In this document: positions 1-8,579 of the stretch, in pieces
Layout of the letters: every line of letters starts with the position of its first letter
Numbering within the stretch: position 1 is the stretch's first letter
NCBI RefSeq assembly: GCF_001983935.1
Contig: NZ_CP017641.1
Location: 1,178,001 to 1,242,000 of the forward strand
DNA: 64,000 nt
Reading direction: 5' to 3'
DNA from: Fuerstiella marisgermanici
GTDB taxonomy: Bacteria; Planctomycetota; Planctomycetia; Planctomycetales; Planctomycetaceae
Notes under the pieces: generated by a model
Told to the model about the DNA's origin: nothing
Database searches by the model: none
Seen by the model: only the letters and a program-made list of their open reading frames with translations
Made by a program: the position numbers and the translations under genes

Positions 1-411
1 GTGTTGAGTGCCGCGTTGCAGGACAACAAGCGAGCAGTCGTCATCGGCGAACGCAGTTGGGGCAAGGGGAGCGTACAGAATGTGATTCGCATGGAAGAAG
101 GCGATAGTGCACTGAAGCTGACGACGGCCAGTTACCACCGGCCCAGCGGAGTCAACATTCACCGGTTTCCCGACATGAAAGAATCCGATCAGTGGGGTGT
201 CACACCCGACGAAGGCTACGAACTGGCCTACACCAGCAAGCAATGGCGGCAGTGGGATGAACAACGTTCAAAAAAAGACGTGCTAGGGCCAGCCGCCCAA
301 CCAGGTTCGGATGCAGAAGAAAAAGACGACGAAGCGACTAAGACGGATACCTTTGTCGATACTCAGCTGACGACGGCGATTGACTACATCAAGAAACAGC
401 TTGAGAAGTAG
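1..411 (+). CDS. S41 family C-terminal processing peptidase, C-terminal part (partial)
   Basis: The window opens inside this gene, so only the last 136 or so residues are seen. The segment near residues 13-26 (VIGERSWGKGSVQ) is the conserved block of CtpA/Prc-type S41 peptidases that supplies the catalytic lysine in GKGxVQ; the nucleophilic serine would lie just upstream, outside the window. A tail rich in Asp, Glu and Lys follows, with a C-terminal helix. These proteases are exported and cleave proteins near their C-termini. The GTG at base 1 is not a credible start. Family call is firm; substrate is unknown. Confidence 0.88.
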   Translation: MLSAALQDNKRAVVIGERSWGKGSVQNVIRMEEGDSALKLTTASYHRPSGVNIHRFPDMKESDQWGVTPDEGYELAYTSKQWRQWDEQRSKKDVLGPAAQPGSDAEEKDDEATKTDTFVDTQLTTAIDYIKKQLEK

Positions 412-510
412 ACGTCTCACCGGCGAACGCCGCATAAGATCCTGGTGATGTTTGGTACGCCTGATGCAGTAGCTGGTCTGCATCAGTGCGGCCCTTTCAG
501 GATCATTACC

Positions 511-780
511 ATGACACGACGAACCATCGCGACGTGTTTGAACTTCGTACTTCCCGGCGCTGGCCTTTGGTATCTAAGCCATCCCGCAATGGGCTTCGTC
601 AATTTGCTGATTGCAATTGCAGCACCAGTCATCGGGTTGCTGCTGTTTCCCGAACACGCCCACTATGCTCTGCTGGCCGTCGCCGCAGGCTCTGCCGGTT
701 TCGCTCATGCGTTTTCAACGCACAAAACGAAGAAGGAAAACCGCGAGGCAGCTAACGATTCCTCGCTGGTCCCACGATAG
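511..780 (+). CDS. small membrane protein, hypothetical
   Basis: An 89-residue protein using the ATG at 511; an in-frame start at 445 would add 22 polar residues with no support. Two hydrophobic stretches (about residues 7-25 and 28-60) suggest two or three membrane segments, followed by a short charged tail with Lys-Thr-Lys-Lys. The N-terminal 'LNFVLPGAGLWYLSHPAMGFVN' type sequence resembles small TM2/DUF-like membrane proteins that begin with a Pro-Gly-Gly turn, but I cannot name the family. It lies 100 bases after the protease gene on the same strand. Confidence 0.6.
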   Translation: MTRRTIATCLNFVLPGAGLWYLSHPAMGFVNLLIAIAAPVIGLLLFPEHAHYALLAVAAGSAGFAHAFSTHKTKKENREAANDSSLVPR

Positions 781-1086
781 CAAATCACAGTTCGCTGCAT
801 GGGCGTGCGTCGTGCGATAACGCTCGGCTGTGCGAATCCGCACGAGGGTTAGCCGCTTTGCGTGATGACGTCTTAGCCGCGGGAGCACATATTGCGGCAC
901 GGTTTCGGTGTGATGAACGACGCAGCACTCCGTGGTAGACGCATCAGTCGGTGCGTTCCGCGTTACACGCTAAATGCGGTGTGCAGATAACTGGCACGTG
1001 AACTGCTTTGCTTCGGTATCCGGCTGAGCCCGTCGGCTGACAGCACGCCAACGGAATTCTTCTTCACGCTCGCAGGATCACATGGA
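781..1086. other. intergenic region, no gene recognised
   Basis: About 300 bases between the small membrane protein and the cyclic-nucleotide-binding protein. No convincing reading frame, tRNA or terminator with a T-tract was seen. It should contain the promoter of the downstream gene. Confidence 0.4.
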
Positions 1087-1824
1087 ATGAAAATTTCCCG
1101 CTACGAATATGTTACGCCGGAATCGGTTTCGAGCCTCAATCGGATTCTGCGGCGCGGCTGGCGTCCGGTACGCGAAAGCAGGTCTGATCAAAGCGCAGCG
1201 GAGTCACCAACATGGCTGGTGCTGCTGGAGAAGGAATGCGACTTGTCGCCGTTTGTTGGCGACGAAATCGCGGCTGGCGTGCCCGTCGATTTCCTTCAGG
1301 GCGTGATGCTATTCGATGATTTCAGCGATGAAGAGATTCGCACCGTCGTCAATCAATGCGAAATACAATCGGTCGCTGCATACGCAGAGCTATTTAATCA
1401 GGGCGACGTTTCTGAAGCAATCTATGTCGTGCTCAATGGTGAGGTGGAAGTGACGCTGCCGGAACTGCCCGTTCAGGGGCAGTCTGTTGTGAAGCTTGAA
1501 CCGGGAGGCGTGTTTGGAGAGAGCACGTTCTTTTCCGAGACGCCACACACGATGTCCGCCACCGCAGGCGAAAGCGGAGCCACACTTTTGGCGCTGGATC
1601 ACGTCTCATTCGATGAAATGTTTCAGGCTCAGGTGCCAGCGGTCTTAAAGCTGGCCACCAACGCGGCTCGTATTCTGGCCGGAAGGCTGCAGGAAACCGA
1701 CGAGTGGGTTTGGAGTTTGTTGACGCAAAGCCAACAAGCTCAAATCAGCGCCAGTTGGCGACGCTATCGACACCGTGTGTCGGGTTCCGGCTCGGATGCG
1801 TCAGGCGGTTTCTTCGGCGTTTAA
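1087..1824 (+). CDS. cyclic nucleotide-binding domain protein
   Basis: A 245-residue protein. Residues about 75-195 form a cNMP-binding beta-roll: 'LFDDFSDEEI' lead-in, 'FNQGDVSEAIYVVLNGEVEV' strand pair, and the phosphate-binding-cassette-like 'GGVFGESTFFSETPHTMSATA'. No helix-turn-helix follows; instead the protein ends in a helical and Gly/Ser-rich tail. It is therefore unlikely to be a CRP-type transcription factor and more likely a stand-alone sensor. In the cassette the usual Arg that contacts the phosphate is not obvious, so ligand binding is uncertain. It converges with the aminotransferase gene, overlapping it by four bases. Confidence 0.85.
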   Translation: MKISRYEYVTPESVSSLNRILRRGWRPVRESRSDQSAAESPTWLVLLEKECDLSPFVGDEIAAGVPVDFLQGVMLFDDFSDEEIRTVVNQCEIQSVAAYAELFNQGDVSEAIYVVLNGEVEVTLPELPVQGQSVVKLEPGGVFGESTFFSETPHTMSATAGESGATLLALDHVSFDEMFQAQVPAVLKLATNAARILAGRLQETDEWVWSLLTQSQQAQISASWRRYRHRVSGSGSDASGGFFGV

Positions 1825-2723
1825 CGTTGAGCGAACTGTGTGGCCTGTGCTGCAATATCGACGCCGACTCGGGCACTCCAGGCGGCAAGGATCTCTTGAT
1901 ACGTTGCGCCCGGCTTTCCATCGCTGATGTTAGTTCCGTCGACACTAACGACCGGCAGAACGCATGGTGAAGTACTGCTAAGAAAGACTTCGTCGGCCGC
2001 GTGGACTTCGTCGACCGTGAAGTCGCGGTGCACAAACGGCAACTGCAGAGCTTCAGTCAATTGCTTGATCACCCCAACGCTTACGCTTGGCAAAACCTTG
2101 GCTTCCGGCGGAGCGATCAGGCCTTCATCGGCCCGAAACAGCAGAACGCTGGCCGTTGATGCTTCCGCAACGAATCCGTCCTGATCCAACAACAACGCTC
2201 GCGCGCCGGATTCCTTTTCCCGCGCTTCTCGATCGGCCAGAAAGTAGTGCATGCGGCTGCGACATTTCAGATGTGGCGGCCAGCAATTGGTGGGCACCTG
2301 ACGAACGCTGGTGACAACAAGCGACTCGCCATCCTGGTACTTATTGGCCCAGCGTTGAAAACTGACCGGCGCCGTATGCATGGCAACGGTGGGCTTAGCG
2401 AGTTCCGCATCTGCCGCCGCCGAACCTGGCGTCACGAACAGCGTGAGTCCCAGATCGTCGCCAGGCTCAAGCAGGCTGTAGTTATGAGCCGCCAGCGTGG
2501 TCGCTTCGTTCTTCAGATGTTCGAGGTCGATGTTTGGCAGTCCGATCGCCTGCAAAGATTGCCCCAATCGCTGAATGTGTTCATCAAGTTGAAACAGCTT
2601 ACCGTTAAACGTTCGCAGTTGTTCGGAAACCGTCACGCCCAGAGTGAAACCAACGTCCGTGACACTGACGGACAATTTTTCGTGAGGGATCAGGTGTCCG
2701 TTGCAGTACGCGAGCTGATTCAT
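1821..2723 (-). CDS. PLP-dependent aminotransferase class IV
   Basis: A 300-residue member of the fold-type IV family (branched-chain aminotransferase / D-amino-acid aminotransferase / aminodeoxychorismate lyase). The PLP lysine is in 'PPHLKCRSRMHYFLADREA', and the 'FVAEASTASVLLF' and 'VLPSVSVGVIKQL' blocks that bind the cofactor phosphate are present. The ATG at 2723 is chosen because it overlaps the stop of the upstream universal stress protein as ATGA, a typical coupling arrangement; an earlier in-frame start would add 16 residues lying inside that gene. Substrate cannot be assigned from sequence alone. Confidence 0.88.
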   Translation of the reverse strand: MNQLAYCNGHLIPHEKLSVSVTDVGFTLGVTVSEQLRTFNGKLFQLDEHIQRLGQSLQAIGLPNIDLEHLKNEATTLAAHNYSLLEPGDDLGLTLFVTPGSAAADAELAKPTVAMHTAPVSFQRWANKYQDGESLVVTSVRQVPTNCWPPHLKCRSRMHYFLADREAREKESGARALLLDQDGFVAEASTASVLLFRADEGLIAPPEAKVLPSVSVGVIKQLTEALQLPFVHRDFTVDEVHAADEVFLSSTSPCVLPVVSVDGTNISDGKPGATYQEILAAWSARVGVDIAAQATQFAQR

Positions 2724-3171
2724 GGCATGATGAATTCGTGTTGATCCGGTCGGACAGTAAAGACGGGGCACGGCGCGTGGCGGACGACGTTTTCAGCAAC
2801 GCTGCCCAGCAGCAAATGTGGCAACGCAGAACGTCCGTGAGTCCCCATCACGATCATATCGATTTCGTGAGTCTTCGTGTACTCCGAAATTTGCGTCCAG
2901 GATGACCAAAAACTTTATCGCGGCGAATATTCAGACCAACCGCGTCATCTTTGGAAATCCAGTTGTCCAGGCCTGAATCCGCAAACGCCGTCCATTCTTC
3001 TCGACTCGGAAAGTAGCCGCCCAGCGGTGCGTAGAACGCAGGTTCTTCAATCACGTAAAGCAGATGCAGCGTGGCATTGAACTTTCTTGCAAATTCAATG
3101 GCGTAGCGAGTCGGGTTGATGGACGCTTCGCTAAAGTCCGTTGGCAGCAGAATGTTGTGAAGTGAAATCAT
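2720..3171 (-). pseudogene. universal stress protein (UspA family) with a frameshift
   Basis: The N-terminal half (from ATG at 3171, starting MISLHNILLPTDFSEAS) and the C-terminal half (...IDMIVMGTHGRSALPHLLLGSVAENVVRHAPCPVFTV, read by me from the complement of about 2900-2723) are both clear UspA sequence. They lie in different frames. The first frame runs on to a stop at 2854; one inserted base near 2900 would join the halves into a normal protein of about 150 residues containing the ATP-binding G-x2-G-x9-G-S/T region. The rebuilt gene ends in ATGA overlap with the aminotransferase. The break may be real or a sequencing error. Confidence 0.82.
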
Positions 3172-3384
3172 GGCGTGCAGCTCCGTTAAAGTTCTTGACC
3201 AATCGAATTCAGCAGCAAAGCGAGTGCCAAATTTTCCGGTTTGTTTCCCACTGCCCGAACGCACAGGCGAGAGACCAACGTTCAGGCTATGGCTCAATTA
3301 CGGCGTTAAGCTGCGGCGAAGTAGCATTCATGGAAGGTGAAACGTAAGCTGAAGTTTCGCTAACTTCCGAAACCCCGACGAGCG

Positions 3385-4818
3385 ATGCACATGAAACGAC
3401 TGGCCCTTATTTTCACCTTCCTGCTGGCCGACTTTTGTGCTGCCCAATCGCCCAACGTCCTGCTGATTTGTGTCGACGACCTCCGCCCCGAACTGGGTTG
3501 CTACGGTGTCGACTATATTTCATCGCCCAACATCGATGGCCTCGCCCAACGCGGACGCATCTTCCGGCGGCACTACGTGCAGGCTCCCACATGCGGCGCG
3601 TCGCGGTACACGCTGCTGACCGGACGCTATGGTCCGGCGGACAACGGGGCGTTATTCGCGCGAGCGAAACAGGTCGCGGCGAAGGGCGACCAGGTTCCGC
3701 CGAGTATGCCTGAATGGTTTCGCCAGAACGGCTACGTCACGGCCGCCGTCGGCAAGGTGTCCCACCACCCGGGAGGACTTGGCGGGCCTGACTGGAATGA
3801 TCCGAGCACAGTCGAAATGCCGACAGCGTGGGACCACCAGTTGCTGCCCGCTGGGCCGTGGAAACACCCACGCGGCTGGATGCACGGACTGGCGAACGGC
3901 GAAATCCGAACAGACGCCGGGAAGATGGACGTGCTGCAAGCCACGGAAGGCGACGATTCCATTTATCCGGATGGCCCCAGCGTCGACGCCGCGTTGGCCC
4001 TGATGCAACAACTGGCGGGCGAACCTTCCCAGGATGCCAACAGAAAACCGTTCTTCCTGGCCTGCGGCATACTTCGGCCGCACCTGCCCTTCGGTGCGCC
4101 TGCGAAATACGTTCAGCGATACGACGGAGTCGACCTGCCCCCGATCCCGCACCCTGACAAGCCGCAGGGAAAAACGACGTGGCACGGATCAGGCGAATTC
4201 ATGAAGTACAATCGGTGGGGCAAGAACCCGAACACCGATGCAGAATTTGCAACTCAAGTTCGAACGCACTATGCCGCGTGCGTGTCCTACGCGGACGCTC
4301 AAGTGGGCCGCCTGCTGGACAAACTCGACGAACTCAAACTCCGAGACGACACACTAATCGTGCTGTGGGGAGATCACGGCTGGCACCTCGGCGAACACGC
4401 TGTCTGGGGGAAGCATACGCTTTTCGAAGAATCACTGCGGTCGCCTCTCATTGTGTCCTACGCCAAGCTGCGACACCCCGGCACAACGTCAGACGCGATG
4501 GTGGAAACGCTGGACATTTTCCCCACGCTGACAGACCTCGCCAACCTGCCGACGCCCGACCACGCTCACGGCGTTTCCCTGCGACCGATCCTCACCGATC
4601 CCAAAGCCCCTGGCCACGACGCCTTTGCCTACAGAAGAAACATAAAAACGATCCGCACCAACAACCATCGCCTGATCCTGCACAAAGACGGCCACGCCGA
4701 ACTCTACGACCACCGAACCCCAAAAGCAGAGACAGTCAACGTCGCGGACTCCCACCCAGATGTTGTCGCTGAGTTGAGTACACGCATTCAAAAACGGTTG
4801 GGAGATGGGCAAAATTAG
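3385..4818 (+). CDS. sulfatase, iduronate-2-sulfatase-like, secreted
   Basis: A 477-residue alkaline-phosphatase-superfamily sulfatase. A signal peptide spans about residues 1-20 ([18 protein letters not shown] from the second Met). Asp31-Asp32 begin the metal site, and Cys70 in C-G-A-S-R is the residue expected to be oxidised to formylglycine; 'LLTGRYG' follows. The second metal motif '[30 protein letters not shown]' is of the iduronate-2-sulfatase type. It probably desulfates polysaccharides in the periplasm. ATG 3385 or 3391 could be the start. No sulfatase-modifying enzyme is adjacent. Confidence 0.93.
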   Translation: MHMKRLALIFTFLLADFCAAQSPNVLLICVDDLRPELGCYGVDYISSPNIDGLAQRGRIFRRHYVQAPTCGASRYTLLTGRYGPADNGALFARAKQVAAKGDQVPPSMPEWFRQNGYVTAAVGKVSHHPGGLGGPDWNDPSTVEMPTAWDHQLLPAGPWKHPRGWMHGLANGEIRTDAGKMDVLQATEGDDSIYPDGPSVDAALALMQQLAGEPSQDANRKPFFLACGILRPHLPFGAPAKYVQRYDGVDLPPIPHPDKPQGKTTWHGSGEFMKYNRWGKNPNTDAEFATQVRTHYAACVSYADAQVGRLLDKLDELKLRDDTLIVLWGDHGWHLGEHAVWGKHTLFEESLRSPLIVSYAKLRHPGTTSDAMVETLDIFPTLTDLANLPTPDHAHGVSLRPILTDPKAPGHDAFAYRRNIKTIRTNNHRLILHKDGHAELYDHRTPKAETVNVADSHPDVVAELSTRIQKRLGDGQN

Positions 4819-4954
4819 TTGGACCAACAGTTAGTCGGCCAGTTTTTTGCAGTTACTCATTTCTGGTAGACCCCAGACGCATTTTTGTGATCAACCGCAG
4901 CGTTGCAGAAAATGCCACGGCGCTGGAATACGAGGCGCAATGAAGGCGTAAGGC

Positions 4955-5590
4955 ATGCGAAGTCTGATTCGTCCAGCGTTGTTTATGACCATACGTTTGG
5001 GGTTGTTCCTGAGCGTGGTGGCTTGGGGTGTAGGGCAGTGGTGGGAGGTTCAGATTTTCGATCGACAAATTACTCACGGCATCACGTTCTGTGAGACTGG
5101 CGTGATCCTGCAAAGCCATTGGATCGGCAGTGAACCGGGCGGTTTTGGAGCTGGCGCTTCGTATCTGTCACCTCCATTCATGGGTGCTGAAGTCTCAAAC
5201 GAAAGCCCAGGGACTAACGACGAGAAAATTGACCCGGATGCGGCGGTTGCTGAAATCCAATCCATCGAGCTCGACGAATCAGAAACAGTGACCGTCGTGT
5301 CCGACAATTTGTCTCTGGTTATTCGCAGCGGACCGCCGCCCCAACAGTCACACGATGTCACGGTGGACAGACTCTCTTTCCTCCGCGTCGACGTGAATGA
5401 AGCTGGCTTATTCGATGACTTCACCGTGTCCCCGGCAGACCCGGATCTCTGGAGAGCCCCGGGTGTCACCGCGTTGCACAGCCAAATTAAGATTGACTAT
5501 TGGCTGGGCGTCTTCACCTTCGCTACGTTGTACACAGTGCTGAAGTACGTCTACCGCAAACGCCCAGGGTCAACACCATGCAATGTCTGA
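4955..5590 (+). CDS. membrane-anchored hypothetical protein, tandem paralogue 1
   Basis: A 211-residue protein with one membrane segment near the N-terminus (about 10-28, including LGLFLSVVAWGVGQWW) and another near the C-terminus (about 180-200) ending in a basic 'KYVYRKR'. The middle is an acidic soluble domain, probably extracytoplasmic. It is clearly paralogous to the next gene at both ends. Its stop lies 13 bases inside that gene, so the two are probably translated together. No function recognised. Confidence 0.72.
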   Translation: MRSLIRPALFMTIRLGLFLSVVAWGVGQWWEVQIFDRQITHGITFCETGVILQSHWIGSEPGGFGAGASYLSPPFMGAEVSNESPGTNDEKIDPDAAVAEIQSIELDESETVTVVSDNLSLVIRSGPPPQQSHDVTVDRLSFLRVDVNEAGLFDDFTVSPADPDLWRAPGVTALHSQIKIDYWLGVFTFATLYTVLKYVYRKRPGSTPCNV

Positions 5591-6057
5591 TTCACCTAGC
5601 GTTGTTGTTGATTGCACGACTGGGGTTGTTTCTGAGCGTTGTGGCGTGGGTTGTGGGGCAGTGGTGGTCTTGTACTTTTTTGATTCGTGGGGTGAGGGTC
5701 GAACTGATTTCCTACGGCTTGATCTTGTCGCATCGCCCCCCACTTGACGCCTGGGATCTGGTGGTCGCTACCTGCGAAGGCAGTTGGAAGTTTTCGGCCG
5801 GTCGTTCCGACGACGAGTGGTTGTTCAACGACTGGTTGTTTGGATACGACGTCAAACTTGTTCCGGCGTACTCGCCTTTTGTTAACCATGAGATTCCGTC
5901 TCGGTGGGGTGTTCCGGGACTGACCAGAGCAAACGCACACGGCACCCGCATTATTGCATTCTCGTACTGGCTCGTCGTCACCATCTTTGCCACATTCTAC
6001 ACAGTGCTGAAGTACGTCTACCGCAAACGTCCGGAGTCGCCACCATGCAAAAATTAG
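5578..6057 (+). CDS. membrane-anchored hypothetical protein, tandem paralogue 2
   Basis: A 159-residue paralogue of the preceding protein, shorter in the middle domain. It keeps the N-terminal 'RLGLFLSVVAWVVGQWW' segment and the C-terminal 'YTVLKYVYRKRP' segment. A 32-base stretch coding for the C-terminal segment is identical in the two genes (5531-5562 and 5998-6029). The ATG at 5578 lies inside the end of paralogue 1, and the gene overlaps the following one by 13 bases, the same spacing as before. No function recognised. Confidence 0.75.
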   Translation: MQCLIHLALLLIARLGLFLSVVAWVVGQWWSCTFLIRGVRVELISYGLILSHRPPLDAWDLVVATCEGSWKFSAGRSDDEWLFNDWLFGYDVKLVPAYSPFVNHEIPSRWGVPGLTRANAHGTRIIAFSYWLVVTIFATFYTVLKYVYRKRPESPPCKN

Positions 6058-6977
6058 TCGAGTGCTGCCTAATAGTTACCACTTTTCTCCGATGCGTGCC
6101 TGCCAATGCCCAGGACTCGCTGCTGCACCAATTCGTCAACGCCCAAACCCCTCAAGAAGCTGGCGCGTTGAGTGAAAGAATTTTCCAGGATGTAGACTCA
6201 GAATTTCTGGACCCCTTGCATCTCGTCAGCAGTCGCAATCACAGCATCGCCCTTCAATGTGAATGGAGACTTCACCATCGGCTCTTGCCGCAAAAGCAGG
6301 CCAACTTTGGGATTACGCCAGAAGTATCTCACCTTCCGGACATTCAACGGTTCGTCGGATTCGTAGAAGGCAGGTTAAGAGTGCAGGCTCCAATTTGGTG
6401 GGAGGAAATGATGCACTCTCCCGATAAACTTCATCCAGCCCGAACCGGTGCCACTACAAATAAGTGGGCGACGTTTTCCGTAGACCCGAATGACGTTGAT
6501 ACTGCTACGACTGACTTAATAGTTGCGGCCGAATTGCGGCCAGCCCCCACTGAGACACTCCAGTGGCTAGCCAGGGAAGGCATCCCAAGTCAGTACACCG
6601 CTGTCCTGGCAGACGGCGAATTGATTGTCATGTCGAAACCTCAGACGGGGTCAAAAGCTCGAATCGCGTGTGTTGCCACAGGCCGCCATGCCGAAAAATG
6701 GAGAAACGATGTTTGGGGCACCGATCAATTTACTGAAGTTTCCAGCGGACCACCGGTGATACCCGTGGAGGTGATAACACTCGTGGTCTCGCCAGAAGAT
6801 ATCACCGTCTTTGGGGCAACAAGTCTACAGGTTAAACACACGCGGGGACATTATTTTATTCGGTCAGCCTTTTACGTTGAGCAGTTTGCACGAAAAGACG
6901 GCCGCTGCCATGCGAGATTCGCCACGAACAACTGGGGGTCTGGTGCTGATGCCAAGTTGGACGCTCGACTAGACTGA
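6045..6977 (+). CDS. secreted hypothetical protein
   Basis: A 310-residue protein starting at ATG 6045 inside the end of the preceding gene. Residues 1-23 look like a signal peptide (hydrophobic 'CCLIVTTFLRCVPANA' then Gln-Asp). The rest is a soluble domain with several Trp and no motif I can assign. The three-gene overlapping arrangement with the two membrane proteins suggests one operon and a common role at the cell envelope. Confidence 0.65.
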   Translation: MQKLVECCLIVTTFLRCVPANAQDSLLHQFVNAQTPQEAGALSERIFQDVDSEFLDPLHLVSSRNHSIALQCEWRLHHRLLPQKQANFGITPEVSHLPDIQRFVGFVEGRLRVQAPIWWEEMMHSPDKLHPARTGATTNKWATFSVDPNDVDTATTDLIVAAELRPAPTETLQWLAREGIPSQYTAVLADGELIVMSKPQTGSKARIACVATGRHAEKWRNDVWGTDQFTEVSSGPPVIPVEVITLVVSPEDITVFGATSLQVKHTRGHYFIRSAFYVEQFARKDGRCHARFATNNWGSGADAKLDARLD

Positions 6978-7063
6978 GCCCGTTGTGTTAGTCGCTGTCG
7001 TCGACACGCCCATCCCCGTGCTAACGTGGGTGCACGGAAAGCGGGGAGAGGAAATGGTTTGCG

Positions 7064-7294
7064 ATGAGTGATAATCCGTTCAAGGCACCGGATGGTGCAG
7101 CTCGCTCTTCAGGAACTGGATTTCGGCGCAGCTTCACAATTGCGTTTGTGCTATTCGCTGTCGTGCTGGCAGTGTGCTTAGGTGCCGTGTTCTACTCATT
7201 TAGCGCTCAGGAAGTTCCGCCAACCACCGGTGGCTATTTCAGTGAGGCAAGTAAGACTGTGGCAGAACCGAACGCATCGCCCTTGGCCAACTGA
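7064..7294 (+). CDS. small single-pass membrane protein ('NPFKAP' type)
   Basis: A 76-residue protein starting MSDNPFKAPDG, an N-terminal pattern that recurs in small planctomycete membrane proteins. One strong membrane helix spans about residues 25-46, followed by a short Ser/Thr-rich outer tail. A purine-rich GGAGAGGA lies about a dozen bases before the ATG. No function can be assigned. Confidence 0.7.
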   Translation: MSDNPFKAPDGAARSSGTGFRRSFTIAFVLFAVVLAVCLGAVFYSFSAQEVPPTTGGYFSEASKTVAEPNASPLAN

Positions 7295-7610
7295 TACTTC
7301 AATCGCGTGATTGCCCGACGAGTCGCCAGCACTCGCACCAATCGTACGATACACCAGAAAACGGATAAGGAACAGCGGACGCACCAGCCAGGAACAGCCA
7401 GCGAGATGGGCGTCGTCGAATATATCGCTGCTGTCGGCGCCCAGCGAACTACGTCCGGGCGGGTCTGGTACAACGAGCCAGCGACTGGCCATGGAGCTCG
7501 GCCCGCTGGTATCTGGAGCATCGATCTGCTGGCTTGCCGATTCGCTGGCCGCCGGGATTGGAACATGATGACCAGTTCGCGACCGATCTGTAGTCGACCC
7601 CCACGATGAT

Positions 7611-7675
7611 CCATCTTGTGCCTGCGGCACCCAACCGCCATGAACGGCGGTCGGGCCACCCTGCGAACGCAGAGC
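7611..7675 (+). repeat. dispersed intergenic repeat, copy A
   Basis: Begins CCATCTTGTGCCTGCGGCAC, continues through a small hairpin (ACCGCC...GGCGGT) and ends in GGGCCACCCTGCG. Copies with the same outline but a different hairpin stem lie at 8168-8220 (same strand) and 62821-62870 (opposite strand). Confidence 0.6.
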
Positions 7676-7952
7676 ACCAGAACACAGATCGCTTCCCACG
7701 CACGATCAGCCCTTGCCCGATCGTTTAACCCGCAGCCGAAGGCGCAGGCGCTGCTGACGCAGTCCCGTGTGTGGCAAGGCTTCTTGAGAACGTCAGAGGT
7801 TGCAGTATCGTTGTCGTGACCGGAATCCACCAAACAACCGTCAGAGCGCCGCCTGCGCCTTCGGCTGCGGGTTAAACGCGTAACCGTTCACACACTCGCA
7901 AAGCCAGTGGCACCCGGCGACGCATCCGCAGTGGTGCGGGTACGCTCGATTT

Positions 7953-8050
7953 GAAACGCAGAGGACGCGGAGACGCAGAGGGTCGCAGAGTTTGCCAGGG
8001 GCAGCATTTCTCTCTGCGGTCCTCTGCGTCTCTGCGCACTCCGCGTTAAA
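7953..8050. repeat. inverted repeat of CTCTGCG-type units
   Basis: The left arm (AACGCAGAGGACGCGGAGA onward) and right arm (ending CTCTGCGCACTCCGCGTT) are imperfect reverse complements of roughly 36 bases each, separated by a short spacer. A related run of CTCTGCG units occurs at 22547-22585 in the first codons of the gamma-glutamyltransferase gene, so the unit is dispersed. Confidence 0.65.
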
Positions 8051-8071
8051 CCGTTCTTAGCCGCTGGGTGG

Positions 8072-8094
8072 CCCGACCGACTCGTTCGGTCGGG
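8072..8094. repeat. perfect hairpin, 9-bp stem
   Basis: CCCGACCGA, a five-base loop, then TCGGTCGGG. It has no T-tract on either side, so it is not an obvious intrinsic terminator. It is preceded by GGGTGGC, the reverse of the GCCACCC end of the repeat family in this region. Confidence 0.55.
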
Positions 8095-8167
8095 TCGCGT
8101 AGCGACAGGATGCCTGTTTGTGAGCATTCCATCGGACATGGAATTGGATACTGATTGGACGCCGAAT

Positions 8168-8220
8168 GATGAGACATCTTGTGCCTGCGGCACCCAGCCG
8201 ATCGGCCGGGCCACCCCGCG
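8168..8220 (+). repeat. dispersed intergenic repeat, copy B
   Basis: Same outline as copy A: TTGTGCCTGCGGCACCCA, a hairpin with a different stem sequence (CCGATCGG), then CGGGCCACCCCGCG. Conservation of the flanks with compensated change in the stem suggests that the fold matters. Confidence 0.6.
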
Positions 8221-8520
8221 TTTGGGAGTTCCCCGTCGTCAGGCGATTCGTCACGCGAAAAGTCGTAAAAGCTACTGGCACATGGCCAAGACCATCGCCA
8301 GTGGTGTCGGCTTTACGAACGCGATGCTCGCGGAACAGGGTCTCCTGAGCCTGAAACACCTCTGGAACGAACTGGCTCCACTTCGTCGAACCGCCTGGTG
8401 GGCGAGTAGGATGGCGTCTTTCGGGTTTAGGATGCGGTTTGTGTTCCCTGTTGGCCACCCGTTTCCTCTGGTGGTGTCACAATATTTTATCCGTGTCCGA
8501 TTGTACGCTCAACCCCTCTC

Positions 8521-8554
8521 AGAACCGGACGTGCGCCGTTAACGCATCCGGCTC
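8521..8554 (-). ncRNA. group II intron domain V
   Basis: Read on the minus strand this 34-base segment begins GAGCCGGA and ends TCCGGTTCT, with a GCG/CGC upper helix separated by a two-base bulge. That is the canonical layout of the catalytic domain V. It lies 26 bases downstream of the reverse transcriptase stop codon, as usual for bacterial group II introns. Confidence 0.8.
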
Positions 8555-8579
8555 CCGACCATCACTTGTCACCCGGTCA

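Larger units (their letters stand above)
7295..8520. other. gene-free stretch with several hairpin repeats
   Basis: About 1.2 kb without a believable gene. Frames here are short and have no family resemblance. It contains two copies of a GTGCCTGCGGCACCCA-type repeat (7611-7675 and 8168-8220), a long inverted repeat of CTCTGCG units (7953-8050) and a perfect 9-bp stem hairpin (8072-8094). It looks like a collecting ground for dispersed intergenic repeats. Confidence 0.6.

Noticed and set aside
7196-7833. Overlapping 160-200 codon minus-strand frames in the 7.2-7.8 kb zone
   Set aside because: They cross the end of the small membrane protein gene and repeat sequences, lack any motif and overlap each other in different frames.
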